Assembly (NCBI GenBank): GCA_002104945.1
Contig: MCFH01000020.1
Location: 248,001-312,000 of the forward strand
Source: Piromyces finnis
Taxonomy: Eukaryota > Neocallimastigomycota > Neocallimastigomycetes > Neocallimastigales > Neocallimastigaceae
Reading direction: 5' to 3'
DNA: 64,000 bases
Position 1 is the first letter of the stretch, and the number at the start of each line of letters is the position of its first letter. Below the pieces are notes generated by a model, which made no database searches, was not told the origin of the DNA, and saw only the letters and a program-made list of their open reading frames with translations. This document shows, piece by piece, positions 24,999 through 37,255 of this stretch. The position numbers were made by a program, and so were the translations under genes.

Positions 24999-27801
24999 TT
25001 TTCTATTCGTTTTTTTTTTTTTTATTTTTATTATAAAATATTAATATGTATTTTTGTTTAGTTTTTAAGTTTTTCAATTTATCTTTTTTAATTTAATTTT
25101 CTAATAAAAAAAAACATATAATTATAAACATATAATTATATTTTTATAATATGTTTTTTTCAACAAAATATTATTTTTCTTTTGTTTATTTAATCTTACT
25201 TTTATTGAAGCTTTTGTACCATATAAACCTTTTAATGTTACCTATTTATTCAAACAAGAAGCTTTTCACTATAAATAACAAAAAAAAAAAAAGCAACTTT
25301 ATTTTTAGTACTTTTATCCTTCTTTTATATATAAGGTCTTTTTATTATTATTATTTATTTATTGAAGGATAAACGCTAATACTTTAATTATTTTTTATTA
25401 TTAATTATCATTTAATATTAATTTTATATATAGATTAATATTAATCTAATAATATATTAATTGAAATATAATACACCAAAAGGTTAAAAGTAATATATTA
25501 CCAGTTGATTGTAATAAATACTTTTTTTAATATTTTAATAAAAATTTTTGTGTAATTGAAAATTTCTTTTAAATCACATGAAAATAATATTAAATAAAGT
25601 TTTAACCTATATTATAATTATAAATTACATTTCTATTAATCTGTTAAATAATATATTAATGAATCCAATTTATCATATATTAGCTAAATTTGACAGCAAA
25701 AAAGTTGAAATAAAAAATAATATATATATTTTTTGAGCAAAGAGCTAAAGGAAGGCAAGTGTTTTTTTTTACCTAGTAAGCTTGGATAACTAGTTTAATT
25801 GATGAAAAAAAAGAGTATTTCATTGTTACATATGCATTAAAAACTATTTTAGAAAAGGTATACATACATTATTTATTAATGCATTTTTTTTTCAAAATAA
25901 TAAGTAGTAAATAATTAATATTGAATATAAAGATAAATTTTTTAATGAATGTCTAAAATCATAGATTTAAATGATCATTTTTATTCATGAATGTACTTAT
26001 TCTTTTTCATTAGTTATGTGAATAATTAAAGTATAGACCAACTTTTATTTAAAAAACTATTTTTATAGTTAATATAGTAAGTTTATTATCTAATTAATAT
26101 GATAGACGATGTTCTATGTTATTAATAAGGTATACAGGAAAGTACAAAAGGTGGTTTTTTAGATAATAAATTAAAGTAGGATTATAATAGTCTTTTTAAA
26201 TTTAAAACTAATATATAATATATATTATAAAATTTACACCTTATTATTATATATAAAAATAAGGTCTTTTTTTTTTTTATAATATTTCCTAACCAGAATT
26301 TGTGGTGTAAAAAATTGAAAAGTAGGTAGAAATGTTTACTTTAAATTTTATTAAAAAAAGACAATTAGTAAATAATATAATATATTCTAATTAAATCAAA
26401 TTATGGGTAAATTATTTATTATTATATTTATTTTATATATTATACTGTCAATTACTAATATATTTAATATTCTCTTTCAATCCCCCAAAAAATAAAATTA
26501 ACATGCAATATTACTATAAAAAGTAATTTTTTATATATTAATAATGAATAAATAAACAATAAATTAATAAATAAAATTAATTATAATGAAGGAATAAAAA
26601 TTAATTAAATTCAAGCCAAAAAAAACTTGGCTTACCATAATTTTTTTTAATCCTCATAAAGTCAAATGAGCTATACCTAACAGCAATAGCAGCAATAGCA
26701 ATAGCAGCAATAGCAACAAATTATTAAAAATATTGCCATCACATTAATAGTAACAGAATGTATGGTAATAAGGATACTATTTATTATAATAATACTTTTT
26801 ATTTTAAATGTTAAAAATATATCTTCTTTTTTTTTTTTTAATAATTGATAATAAATAAAATAATTAGGAATTCCTTTTGACTTTATTTAGTATTCTTATC
26901 TTTTAAATATTTCATATTATCATTTTGATTTTAAATTAACAAAGTTTTATACTTTAAATACTAAATTATAGAAATTGAAATTTGGATATATTTAATAATT
27001 AGAGACATTTTTGTTACCTCTTAATATAATTATTATAAAAAAAAAAAAAAAACAATTTATAACGAAGAGACTCTATAAAATATTAGTTTTTCATATTTAT
27101 TGATATTATTTAAATTTGTTTTACTAAAAAAATTTATAAATTTATTTTGTATACATAATGTATATTGTATACATAAATTAAGTTTTTAAAATTAAAAAAT
27201 TGGAAACATTTCATTAATAAAGCATACATAATAATTTTATTTAATATATTTAAAAGAGAAAAAAAACTAAACTTTTATAATAAAATAGTTTAACTCTATA
27301 TATTAGATTATATTGGTAAGTATATTATTTTGTAAATTCTTCATGTCAGTTGTTAGTAAAGTGCAGTAAAAAAAAAAACTAGGAATAATTAATATATAAA
27401 AGAAAAACATTAAAATTTTATAGAAAAGAAAGAATAATATAATGTGTTTTTACTGTCATTTCAAAGTATTGCTTTTTTTTTTTTTTTTTTTTTTACTTTT
27501 TTTACTACTTATTTAAATATAAAAATTTATATATTTTTTATAATTAAAATAAAAAAACATCATTTTATTTATAATTTAACTTTTAATTGTTATATTATTT
27601 CAAAATTATTTCTAAGTAAATATATATAAATATTTAAATTATATATTGTATTGAATCAAAAAATATTTTATTGTGTTTTTAGAAATTTACTTTTATTAAA
27701 TAAATAAATAAGATAGTTTTTACATGCATTAATAAATATATGTGAAAGGGAATATGTAAAAAAAAAAGTTAATAATAAATATATTATTTAGGAATGATTC
27801 T
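24999..27801. other. A+T-rich non-coding region, 2.8 kb
   Basis: Promoter side of the acyl-CoA synthetase gene and 3' side of the first ankyrin gene. A short run of CAGCAATAG-type units occurs near 26681-26720. A 73-codon frame at 25151-25372 is hydrophobic and A/T-driven, and I do not accept it as a gene. Confidence 0.6.
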
Positions 27802-30800
27802 TTAAAATTGAATTAAATGTTTTAAATCTGGATGATGTTTCATCAAATAATAAACAAGTTGATAATGCCCACTTTTTGCAGCGGCCATAAGGATAGAGGT
27901 ATTAAAGGTACTTTTAATATTAAATTCTGCTCCTACATCAACTAAATATTTGACAATGGTTTCTGAACCATGACTCAATGCAAACATTAATGCACTCCAT
28001 TGTTCATCATCAACATGATTAATATTTACACCATGTTCCACTAAACATTTTACAATAGTGAAATGGCCATTTTGTGCTGCTTTAATAAGCGCTGTTTGTC
28101 CATTGTTCATCTGAGCATTTATATCAGCTCCGTAGTCTAAAAGATCTTCCACCATCCGAAGATGACCATGCTGGGAAGCTAGTATAAGGGCAGTAAGACC
28201 TTGAATACTTTTTGAATTTATTTCTGCCCCTTTTTCAACCAGATAGGGAAGAAGGGATGGCTTGTTATGATAGGCGACATAGAAAAGACTGGTCCATTCA
28301 TCCGTATCTTTTGTATGAATATTTGCACCATGATCTAATAGATCTTTAAATACTTCTTCGGAGGAATAAGTGATAGCGGTCATTAATGGGGTTATTCCTT
28401 GAGTATCTTGACTATTAACCTTTGCACCATACTTTAAAAGTTTTTTAATGATATTTTCCTGATGATAACGAACAGCATAGTGAAAAGCATCTTTGCCATT
28501 TAAGCTTTGTTGATGTAGATCCGCATCATGTTGAATTAAATAGTCAACTATATTTTCTTGACCGTGCATGACGGCAATGATTAAGGGAGTGTAACCATTT
28601 TTTGAATAGTCATTAATATTAGCACCATACCTTATTAGACTATCAACAATGCGTTGAAATCCATTTTTTGCCGCAAACATTAATGCTGTCCATCCATCAT
28701 TTTCTTTAGCATTTCGTTCCGCTCCTTTTTCCAGCAAATATTCTAATATTTCTATATTATTTTGCTGCGAAGCAATGATCAGAGGTGTCCAACCTTCATT
28801 TAATTCCTTGACATTAATATCAATACCATAATCTATAAGACATTTGGATGTTTCTATATGTCCCATACCAACACTTAATATAAGAGCATTCATACCTCCA
28901 TAATCTTTTTCTTGAATATTAATCCCATGATGAATCAAGTAGTCTACCATATCTTTAAATCCATTTTTAGAGGCATAGAGAAAGGCGGTAAATCCATATC
29001 TATTTCTAAGAGTAACATTGGCTCCCTTTTCCACTAAGTATTCAACAATATCTTGATAGCCTTTTGAACAGGCAATCATTAGTGGAGTACATCCATTTTT
29101 ATTTTTCTCATTTATTGGTATTTCACCGTCTTCCAAGAGAACTTTCACTACCTCTAAATGATTCATCTCTGTGGCTATATGAAGTGCATTAAAATCATCT
29201 TTATCTTTTGCTACGACATGGGCTCCCCGTTCTATTAAATACTGAGTGAGCGTTGCTTTTCCATTTTTAGCTGCACAATGTAGCGCCGTAAATCCATCTT
29301 CATTTGTGGCATTGATAAAAGCGTCATGTTCAATTAAATATTCTACAATATTTAAAAATCCATTTTCTGCTGCTAGTAATAATGCCGTCCAACCATTATG
29401 ATCTTTATCATTGATACTGGCATCATGTGCTATTAAAATTTTAACAACATCAAAATGACCCTCTTGAGAAGCAATCATCAACGGAGTCGGTCCATTTTCA
29501 TATCTATCATTAACACTATGACCCTTCGAAATTAAATATTTGATAATTTCGGTGTGACCATTAGAGGCTGCTAGCATCATAGCATTGAAATTATCATTAT
29601 TCATAATATGACTATTAGCTCCATGCTCCATTAAATAATGTACCACGGGTAAATGTCCTTTGTTGACTGCTATTAAAAAAGCACTCCAATGATCATTATT
29701 AATTGTATCAATACATGCCCCATGGTCTACTAATAATTTAACAATGTCTTGAAAACCCATAGATGCAGCTAGAATTAAACTAGTGGATCCTTCATTATTT
29801 CGATCTTCAATACACGCATGATGCTTCAATAGGTAATCAACAATATTGATATGGCCATTCATGGAGGCAATATTCAATGCAGTATAACCGAGAACACCTC
29901 TGTCATGAAGGTTAACACCAAAATCAATTAAATATTTTGCAATGGTTGAATGGCCACAAATACAAGCAATCATTAAAGGAGAAAGATTACTTTGATTTGA
30001 GGGACAAAGATCCGCACCCTTATTCACAAGATATTCAACAATTTCTCTTTGTCCTCGGCAAGTGGCATGCATCACTGCTGTCCAATACTTTTCATCTTTT
30101 TCATTTATATTGACCTTTCCTACTTCTAATAAATATTGAACTAAAGATAGGTTGTCTTTTAAAGTAGCAGCTATTAACAAATGATAATGATTTCTTACCA
30201 AATAATCATGAGAGCAAGAATCAAAAGTAAAAAGAAGTTGAAGTAAAGGAAGTGACTCTTTCTCAATAACTAATAAATACATTTCTTTTTTTATACAAAC
30301 TTTTCCTTTTTGCTGTTGAAGGAGGGTATCTAGTTGTGCAGTACTTATGACTTTTCTCTTCTTTGAATAAGATATTAATTTTAATATAAAATTATTGGTG
30401 TAGGTATTATGATAAAATATCATTTTTGCTAAGCCTTCTTTATTATCTCGTAGAATATATTCCATAATGGTGGCTTGATGTAGGGTATCTTTATAGTTTA
30501 GGTCAATGCCATGGTCTAGAATATATTTTACGATACTTTTATCTATACAATTTCTTTTGTATAGATAGTGAAAAATATTATCACCTTGTTGGTTACAAAA
30601 ATTAATATGTGCTTTATTTTTTAAAAGCCTTGTGGCAATATCAAAACGATGGTGAACCAATGCTTCTGCTAGGGGTATATAATTATCACTAGTTTCATAG
30701 TCAAGGGTTTGACATTGATTTATCAAAAACTCTATAATATCATTAGAGGCATGTTGTTGAAGAGCATACACCAATATATCATTACCTCCCTGAATATTTT

Positions 30801-30882
30801 TAAGATTTATATTATTATATAAAAAATGGGATTTTAATTCATTAATATTATTTTTATTAATTAACAATTTAATGTCATTCAT
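27802..30882 (-). CDS. Large ankyrin-repeat protein, paralogue 1
   Basis: Single-exon frame of 1026 aa. Residues 1-230 form a shared N-terminal region that is only weakly ankyrin-like (ILVYALQQHAS, YILDHGIDLNYKD) and is conserved in the next gene. From about 235 to the end there are about 23-24 consecutive 33-residue ankyrin units of the form NGWTALLLAA...GHxxIVxYLIxxGAxIN. There is no membrane helix, signal peptide or catalytic domain, so it should act as a binding scaffold; partners cannot be told from sequence. The start (MNDIKLLINKNNINELKSH) aligns with the start of paralogue 2, which supports both ATGs. Such families are large in gut fungi, protists and some bacteria. No sign of transfer was seen: base use is like its neighbours. 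Confidence 0.92.
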   Translation of the reverse strand: MNDIKLLINKNNINELKSHFLYNNINLKNIQGGNDILVYALQQHASNDIIEFLINQCQTLDYETSDNYIPLAEALVHHRFDIATRLLKNKAHINFCNQQGDNIFHYLYKRNCIDKSIVKYILDHGIDLNYKDTLHQATIMEYILRDNKEGLAKMIFYHNTYTNNFILKLISYSKKRKVISTAQLDTLLQQQKGKVCIKKEMYLLVIEKESLPLLQLLFTFDSCSHDYLVRNHYHLLIAATLKDNLSLVQYLLEVGKVNINEKDEKYWTAVMHATCRGQREIVEYLVNKGADLCPSNQSNLSPLMIACICGHSTIAKYLIDFGVNLHDRGVLGYTALNIASMNGHINIVDYLLKHHACIEDRNNEGSTSLILAASMGFQDIVKLLVDHGACIDTINNDHWSAFLIAVNKGHLPVVHYLMEHGANSHIMNNDNFNAMMLAASNGHTEIIKYLISKGHSVNDRYENGPTPLMIASQEGHFDVVKILIAHDASINDKDHNGWTALLLAAENGFLNIVEYLIEHDAFINATNEDGFTALHCAAKNGKATLTQYLIERGAHVVAKDKDDFNALHIATEMNHLEVVKVLLEDGEIPINEKNKNGCTPLMIACSKGYQDIVEYLVEKGANVTLRNRYGFTAFLYASKNGFKDMVDYLIHHGINIQEKDYGGMNALILSVGMGHIETSKCLIDYGIDINVKELNEGWTPLIIASQQNNIEILEYLLEKGAERNAKENDGWTALMFAAKNGFQRIVDSLIRYGANINDYSKNGYTPLIIAVMHGQENIVDYLIQHDADLHQQSLNGKDAFHYAVRYHQENIIKKLLKYGAKVNSQDTQGITPLMTAITYSSEEVFKDLLDHGANIHTKDTDEWTSLFYVAYHNKPSLLPYLVEKGAEINSKSIQGLTALILASQHGHLRMVEDLLDYGADINAQMNNGQTALIKAAQNGHFTIVKCLVEHGVNINHVDDEQWSALMFALSHGSETIVKYLVDVGAEFNIKSTFNTSILMAAAKSGHYQLVYYLMKHHPDLKHLIQF

Positions 30883-32128
30883 TTATTGTAGGATCACTGG
30901 TGTTTATTTAATTTCTTTTAATTATTATTAACTAATGAGAAGTGCTTCTATCTAATAATGTGTATATACTTTTTTCGTTTTCTTTTTTTTTATTTTAGTT
31001 TGAGATTTTAATTTTGAATTAAATTTTACTTTTTCTTTCAATTGACTTAAGAAATATAATTAAAAACCAATTTTGAGTTGTTTTTTTTTATTTTATTTTA
31101 TTTATTTTAAAGTTAGAGTAGAATATTATTATATAAAATAAAAGTAGTAGGCTGTGAAATGATATTACTTTAGTTATTTGTCGAGTCGACTTTTAAAAAA
31201 ATAATTATTTTTTTTTTCATGAGAAAATATCTTGATAAAAAAAATTAAATTTTTATTTGTACGATATTAATTAAAAAAAAAAAAAGTTTTTTTTTCATTT
31301 ATAAAAATTGCCTTTTCCATACAAAATTAAATTTAATTTATTTTTATGGAATAATTATCATTAAATAATTTTTCAACTTTAAAATATAGGAACTTTAAAG
31401 TAATTAATGTAATTAGTAGTAACATCCAAAAGAAATATCAACATATATATAAATAATTATATAATTAATTGTATGAAATAGAAAAAATAAATAATGATAT
31501 TACTATTTTTTTTTATAGTAATATCAATTTTAAATATAATAATGAATTCTTCAAATAATAATAATTTTTTATTTTTATTTTTTATTATAATATAAAGTAG
31601 TAATAAATAGTATTTTGAAAATAAATCTTTTTTCTTAGAGTATGCTGGAATAGATTTCTTTATTTAGTAATTTTTTTTCTTTATATTCTACCATTAATAA
31701 CATAAGTTGTATTTTACCTTTATTTATAAATTAAATTCTTTATATATACAATGAATTGCCAAAGTAAATAAAAAAAAAAAATTACTAATTAAAGTATTGC
31801 GATATAATTCTATCTATTTATCTATTTATCTATCTATCTAATTTTAATAATAATAATAGTAATAACAATAAATTAAGTTTATTTAAATATGAACTTTTTT
31901 TTTTTTTCAAAAAATTAAAAAGTTTTTTAGATTTCCTATAAATTAAGTTAATATGTTTTTTTTTTTTCTCATTCATTAATTATATATTGTATCCTATTGC
32001 CAATGGTATTAAATGAAAAAGAAATTATATATATATATAATTTTTTTTCCATTTTCATTTCTATTTTTTTTATTTTTTTTATTAAACTTTATTATTATTA
32101 TGTATTTACTATTATTATTTGTAAGAAT
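30883..32128. other. Spacer between ankyrin paralogues
   Basis: 1.2 kb of A+T-rich DNA between the promoter of paralogue 1 and the end of paralogue 2, both on the minus strand. It contains short TATC units near 31810-31840. No gene seen. Confidence 0.65.
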
Positions 32129-34741
32129 TTAATTCACTAAAGATTTAAAACAAATTTTTATATAATCAGAAAATTTAATAGTATTTGCTCCATGCTTAAT
32201 AAGATAACGAACAATGTCTTTGTGTTTATTTTTAGTGGCATACATTAAAGAGGAATAACCATAGTTATTAAGGGCATTGACATTAGCCCCATTTTGAATA
32301 AGGTATTGTACAATATCACAATAACCGTATCGTGAAGCACCCATCAATGCGGTTTGTCCATGCTTATTTTTAATATTAACATCAGCTCCTTTTTCCAATA
32401 AACATAATACGGATTCAATATCTCCCTTTTCAGATGCAATAATTAAAGGAGAGGTGACATTCTTTTCACTCTCATTAATTTTTGCTCCATAATTAATAAG
32501 ATATTGAATTAACCCTAAATTACCATTACGAGTAGCATACATTAGGGCACTCCATCCTGTATTATCTTTATCATTCACGGATGCGTCATGTTCAATAAAG
32601 TATTTTGATACCTCATCATGATTATATTTAATAGAATACATTAATGCCGTTCTACCATTTTTACATTTGTCATTAATATTTGCCCCGTTTTCTACTAGTT
32701 TCTTTATGACATTTAAATTACCAAATTGCGCTGCTACCATTAATGCGGTACATCCTCTACTACACTTTTTATTAATATTATAGCCATGTTGAATGAGATA
32801 TTCTACAATTTCTTCATTACCATGTTGTGCTGCTAAAATTAATGTTGACCATTGCTCTTTTTCTTCACTCTTTTGATTAATATTACTTTCTGATTCCGAT
32901 AGATATCGAACAATTTCAATTTGATTATTTCTGGAAGCAATCATTAACGCCGTATAATTATATTCATTTCTAACATTGATATTGGCCCCATGTTCAATTA
33001 AGCATTGTACAGAGGATAAATTACCATATTCACAAGCAATCATTAATGCGGTAATTCCAGCCCAACTTTTGTAATTTACATTAGCACCATGCTTAATTAA
33101 GCAATCAATAATGGCGGTGTAACCATTTCGAGCAGCATTTATTAATGCTGTTCGACCTTCATTCGTTTTAACATTAACATTAGCACCGTATTTAATTAAA
33201 GCTTCAACAACCTCCTGATAACCATATTTACTGGCAACAATAAGGGCATTCCATCCATTTTTATCCTTTTTATGTATATTTGCACCATTTTTAATTAAAC
33301 AATGAACAACGTCAGTATGACCATTTTGACATGCATTTAATAAAGCATTCCATCCATGCTTATCCTTATCATTAACTTTAGCCCCCTTTTCAATCAAAAA
33401 GTTGACAATATCTACATTTCCTTGTTCTGAGGCAAACATTAAGGCTGTGGTGCCATACTTGTCTTTTTCATTAACATTAATTCGATGCTTGACTAAACAT
33501 TCAATCACCTCACGATGACCATTTTCACAAGCGGTCATCAATGAATTCAAATGATTTTTATTTCTACTATTAACATTAATACCACAATCAATAAGATAAT
33601 TCACTATCTTTTCATGACCATTCTTGGAAGCAATCATCAAGGCATTCCATCCTTCAATATCTTTTTGATGAAGATTAATGCCATGATCAATTAAACATTT
33701 TACCACCTCTTCATTTCCATCTTGGGAGGCATACATCAGTGCTGACCATCCATACCGTTCTTGAGCATTAATTTCAATTCCTTGTTCTATTAAATATTTA
33801 ACAATATCTACATTTCCAATAATGGAAGCAACAATCAATGCGGTCATGCCATGTTTTTCTCGTTCATTAATATCAACCCCTTTTTCCAATAAATATTTTA
33901 CAATTTCTAAATTATTACTTTTTGCTGCACTCGTTAATAACTCATAATCTCCATCCATACCTAATTTTTGTAGCTCTAATGGATCGTGTATTTTCCAAAG
34001 TTGTTTCAAGGTATATAATGAACCGTTATTTATAGATGAAAAATACATATCCTTGGTAATATGAAGTTTATCTTTTTCATTATGTATTATTTGTTTAAAT
34101 TGTCGACTAGGAATGGCAATTCTATTTTTAGAGAAAAGAATCATTTGAATAATAAAGGGTACATCATAAATATAATGTTCGATAATTGGTTTGATATAGG
34201 ATTCATTTTTATTAAAGATGGTATATTCTAAAAATTTCTTTCCATTCGTATCCTCAAAATTAATATTTATATGATGATCAAGGACGTATTTTAACATTTT
34301 GACATCTAACACACCACTATAAAAAAGATGAATGAGAAGATTAATGCCATTTCCATTCACATAATTTATATTGGCATTTTTCTTTAATAATAGATTTGCA
34401 ATGGTATAATTTTTTAACTCTATGGCTTTATAAATGGGTATTTGGGTATGATTAATTTCATAATTTACATTATTTCCATAATTTTCAATAATAAAATTAA
34501 TAATATTAAAACTTGCTTTTTGTTCTATGGCGTATAGTAATACATCAAATATATCATCATCATCATTATTATCATCATTATTATTTTCATGTTCATCGTT
34601 ATTTCTGTGCCTATCATTCGTATTTGATATATATTTTTTTTCTTTTTCACAAACTTTACTTAATTGTAAATTATTAAATAAAGTATATGATTTCAATTCA
34701 TAGATATTATTCTCTTCAATTAACTGTTTTACAACATTCAT
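32129..34741 (-). CDS. Large ankyrin-repeat protein, paralogue 2
   Basis: Single-exon frame of 870 aa. Its N-terminal 265 residues align with those of the neighbouring ankyrin gene (MNVVKQLIEENNIYELKSY; YVLDHHININFED), but carry an extra acidic Asn/Asp run at about 45-62. About 18 ankyrin units follow, of the NGWNALIVAS...GYQEVVEALIKYGANVN type, one slightly expanded near EEKEQWSTL. The protein ends soon after the last unit. Tandem position, same strand, same N-terminal region and different repeat number point to gene duplication followed by repeat gain or loss. It is probably an intracellular protein-binding scaffold with no visible enzyme domain. Confidence 0.92.
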   Translation of the reverse strand: MNVVKQLIEENNIYELKSYTLFNNLQLSKVCEKEKKYISNTNDRHRNNDEHENNNDDNNDDDDIFDVLLYAIEQKASFNIINFIIENYGNNVNYEINHTQIPIYKAIELKNYTIANLLLKKNANINYVNGNGINLLIHLFYSGVLDVKMLKYVLDHHININFEDTNGKKFLEYTIFNKNESYIKPIIEHYIYDVPFIIQMILFSKNRIAIPSRQFKQIIHNEKDKLHITKDMYFSSINNGSLYTLKQLWKIHDPLELQKLGMDGDYELLTSAAKSNNLEIVKYLLEKGVDINEREKHGMTALIVASIIGNVDIVKYLIEQGIEINAQERYGWSALMYASQDGNEEVVKCLIDHGINLHQKDIEGWNALMIASKNGHEKIVNYLIDCGINVNSRNKNHLNSLMTACENGHREVIECLVKHRINVNEKDKYGTTALMFASEQGNVDIVNFLIEKGAKVNDKDKHGWNALLNACQNGHTDVVHCLIKNGANIHKKDKNGWNALIVASKYGYQEVVEALIKYGANVNVKTNEGRTALINAARNGYTAIIDCLIKHGANVNYKSWAGITALMIACEYGNLSSVQCLIEHGANINVRNEYNYTALMIASRNNQIEIVRYLSESESNINQKSEEKEQWSTLILAAQHGNEEIVEYLIQHGYNINKKCSRGCTALMVAAQFGNLNVIKKLVENGANINDKCKNGRTALMYSIKYNHDEVSKYFIEHDASVNDKDNTGWSALMYATRNGNLGLIQYLINYGAKINESEKNVTSPLIIASEKGDIESVLCLLEKGADVNIKNKHGQTALMGASRYGYCDIVQYLIQNGANVNALNNYGYSSLMYATKNKHKDIVRYLIKHGANTIKFSDYIKICFKSLVN

Positions 34742-35243
34742 CTACTCTTTTTTCTATTTTATTGAATATATACACTATTTGTAATGAAGGTATTTAATAT
34801 AAAAATTAATTATAAATATATATTTAATATTTAAAATTTTTTTTTTTTATTTTATTTTCTCTTCCACTGAACGTTTTTTATGAAAATATAATTTTTTTCT
34901 TTCTTTTCTTTTTAATTTTTATTCATTACTATAATCATATTTCTGTATTTTTTTTTTTTTATTTATTTGGTATTTTTATTTGATACTTATTCAAAATGAC
35001 TTGTTTTCTAAAATAATTATATATATCATATAATATGTATACAAGTTAATAATCTACTTTTATACATAATGATTTAATTATTAGTTGAATTATTATTGTA
35101 TTTAACTACAGATTTTACTCTACCTACTACTAAATTAAAATATATTCACAATAATTTAAGTTTTAAAGTAAAAGAAATGGGAAAAAAAATTAAAGGAAAT
35201 TTTATATAAAGTTTTTTTTTTTTAATATAAAGTCATTAATTAC

Positions 35244-35274
<31 letters not shown>

Positions 35275-37206
35275 AAATTTTTTAATTACACATAATACAT
35301 TTAAAGTTTAAAAAAAATGAGATTTTAACTTTAATATTAATTTATATTTTATTATTCTTATTATTATTTCTTTTTTACTTTATATTAATTATAAAATATA
35401 TATAAAAAAAAACTATATATTGATTTATAGTTTAAATTACTAATTTTAAAAAATTATAGATATGAAAATACTAATAAATATTTAATTTGATATATATTAA
35501 TGTCATTTATAATTTTTGAGATTAAAACTATTATTACTTTTTTTTACTCATATAGAATAAAAGGTAGTAATTTTATATATAATTTTATATATATATTAGT
35601 ACAGGAAGTGTAATCAACACTAAACTTAAAGTAAATGAAGTATTTATTAAATAGATGTAAAAAGCTGCAAAATATTGAATTTTATTTTTTTTTTTTTTTA
35701 ACTAAAATAAGATACTATTTATTATTAATTATTATAAATTAAGATTTAATATATGTATTATAAAGTTTTAAAAAAATTTAAATAAATTTAATTGACCATT
35801 AAAATATAATTAAAATATTGGTTATAAGTTATAATGTTTTTTTTTTTTTAATCTCAAAAAGTCAAAAAAAAAAATATAAGTTGTTCTACTACTTGAATAC
35901 ATTTAATGAATACATTTAATGTATTTGACTTTTAATAGGATTAAAAATCATAATTAAAAACCTATATTTATCAATAAATGAAATTATAAACAGTAATAGT
36001 TGTACTATCCTTTCTTACTTCATCTTTTTGTTTTGTTTTAAATTTATTTAACATTAGCCTATTGTTAGGCAAAAAATTTTAGTAAATATTTTTAAAAAAA
36101 ACGAGTGAATATTGTTTATTATTATTATTATTATTATTATTATTTTCTTTTCTTTTTTTTTTTTTTTTTTGATGAATTAGTATTTATCCTAGATTTTTGG
36201 CAGATTTAGCCAGAAATTTTAGCCAGAAGAAATTTGAATCTGGCGAAACTTTTAAACAAGAAATTTTCAAAAAATGGAATTTTTTTGAAAAATATAAGAA
36301 TACCCATTCCAATTATTGTTATTTAATTTTTTAAAATAAAGTATTTAATGAATTACATTAGGTAACAATATACATATATTAATAAAATAAGAAATAAATA
36401 AATAAAATATAAAAAAATGAAAATGAAAATGAAAATAGTTATTAAAGTTTACATATTGATTTGATAAACTCTATAAAATATATATTGTATAATATATATT
36501 ATATAATATATAATTTCTTAGATAAAGATATGTTATACAATATAAATTTTACAAAGAAATTATATGAATTAAAAAAGTGTATTATAACGTCAAATAAGAG
36601 AGTGTGATATCTATTAAATTTATCCTTCATGTTTTCCATTCATAAAATTACTAACAATAGATCGTAATAGAATATATAAAATGTAATTTTTAATCATCGG
36701 TGCTCATGATTATGAATAAATGCAAAATTCTGTATATATGGAACAAGAAACAAAGACGAAGTATAAAACCATTTATTTAATTATTTTTGTTCCACCTTAC
36801 TTATGAATTTATTATTCATTCTAGATTAAATTTTTCCTTAAAAAGGAACCAAAATATAGTTTTAAATTTTTTTTTTTGTTTGTTTGTTTGTCTGTTTTAG
36901 AACGTAAATATATAAACAAATTATTATTAAAAGGTAAAAAAAAAAAAAAAAAAAAACACCAAGAAAGTTGAATGAAGGAAGTTCTGTATAAAGTGAAGAC
37001 AGAACATTCCAAAAATCTAATAATGGAAAGATGGATTCATTTTACATTGGTAGTCAACAGTAATAGAATTATTACTTTTAACTAGTTATTAACTAGCTAC
37101 TAGCTCTAACAATTCTAGCAGTAATTTCTAAATTTTTAAAAAAAGAGATGTGTTACAAAGAAAAATAAATTACATTTAATCCATAATGTTTAATGTCATA
37201 ATTAAA
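34742..37206. other. A+T-rich non-coding region, 2.5 kb
   Basis: Upstream side of ankyrin paralogue 2. Long T and A homopolymers (for example 35244-35270, 36153-36170 and 36937-36956) but no credible gene. A faint resemblance to the LINE 3' untranslated region near 35924-35944 is too short to call. Confidence 0.6.
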
Positions 37207-37214
37207 TTGATCGC

Positions 37215-37219
<5 letters not shown>
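37207..37219. repeat. Left target-site duplication of LINE copy 2
   Basis: TTGATCGCTTACT, repeated perfectly at 41138-41150. The word is complex enough that chance is unlikely. Confidence 0.93.

Positions 37220-37255
<36 letters not shown>

Noticed and set aside
25151-25372. 73-codon hydrophobic plus-strand frame
   Set aside because: Composition follows A/T bias; no conserved motif or neighbour support.
35924-35944. Possible LINE 3' untranslated fragment
   Set aside because: Only about 21 bp, mostly A/T; resemblance to 37446-37466 is too short to separate from chance.
36821-37012. 63-codon minus-strand frame
   Set aside because: Contains a poly-Phe run from a homopolymer and no recognisable domain.
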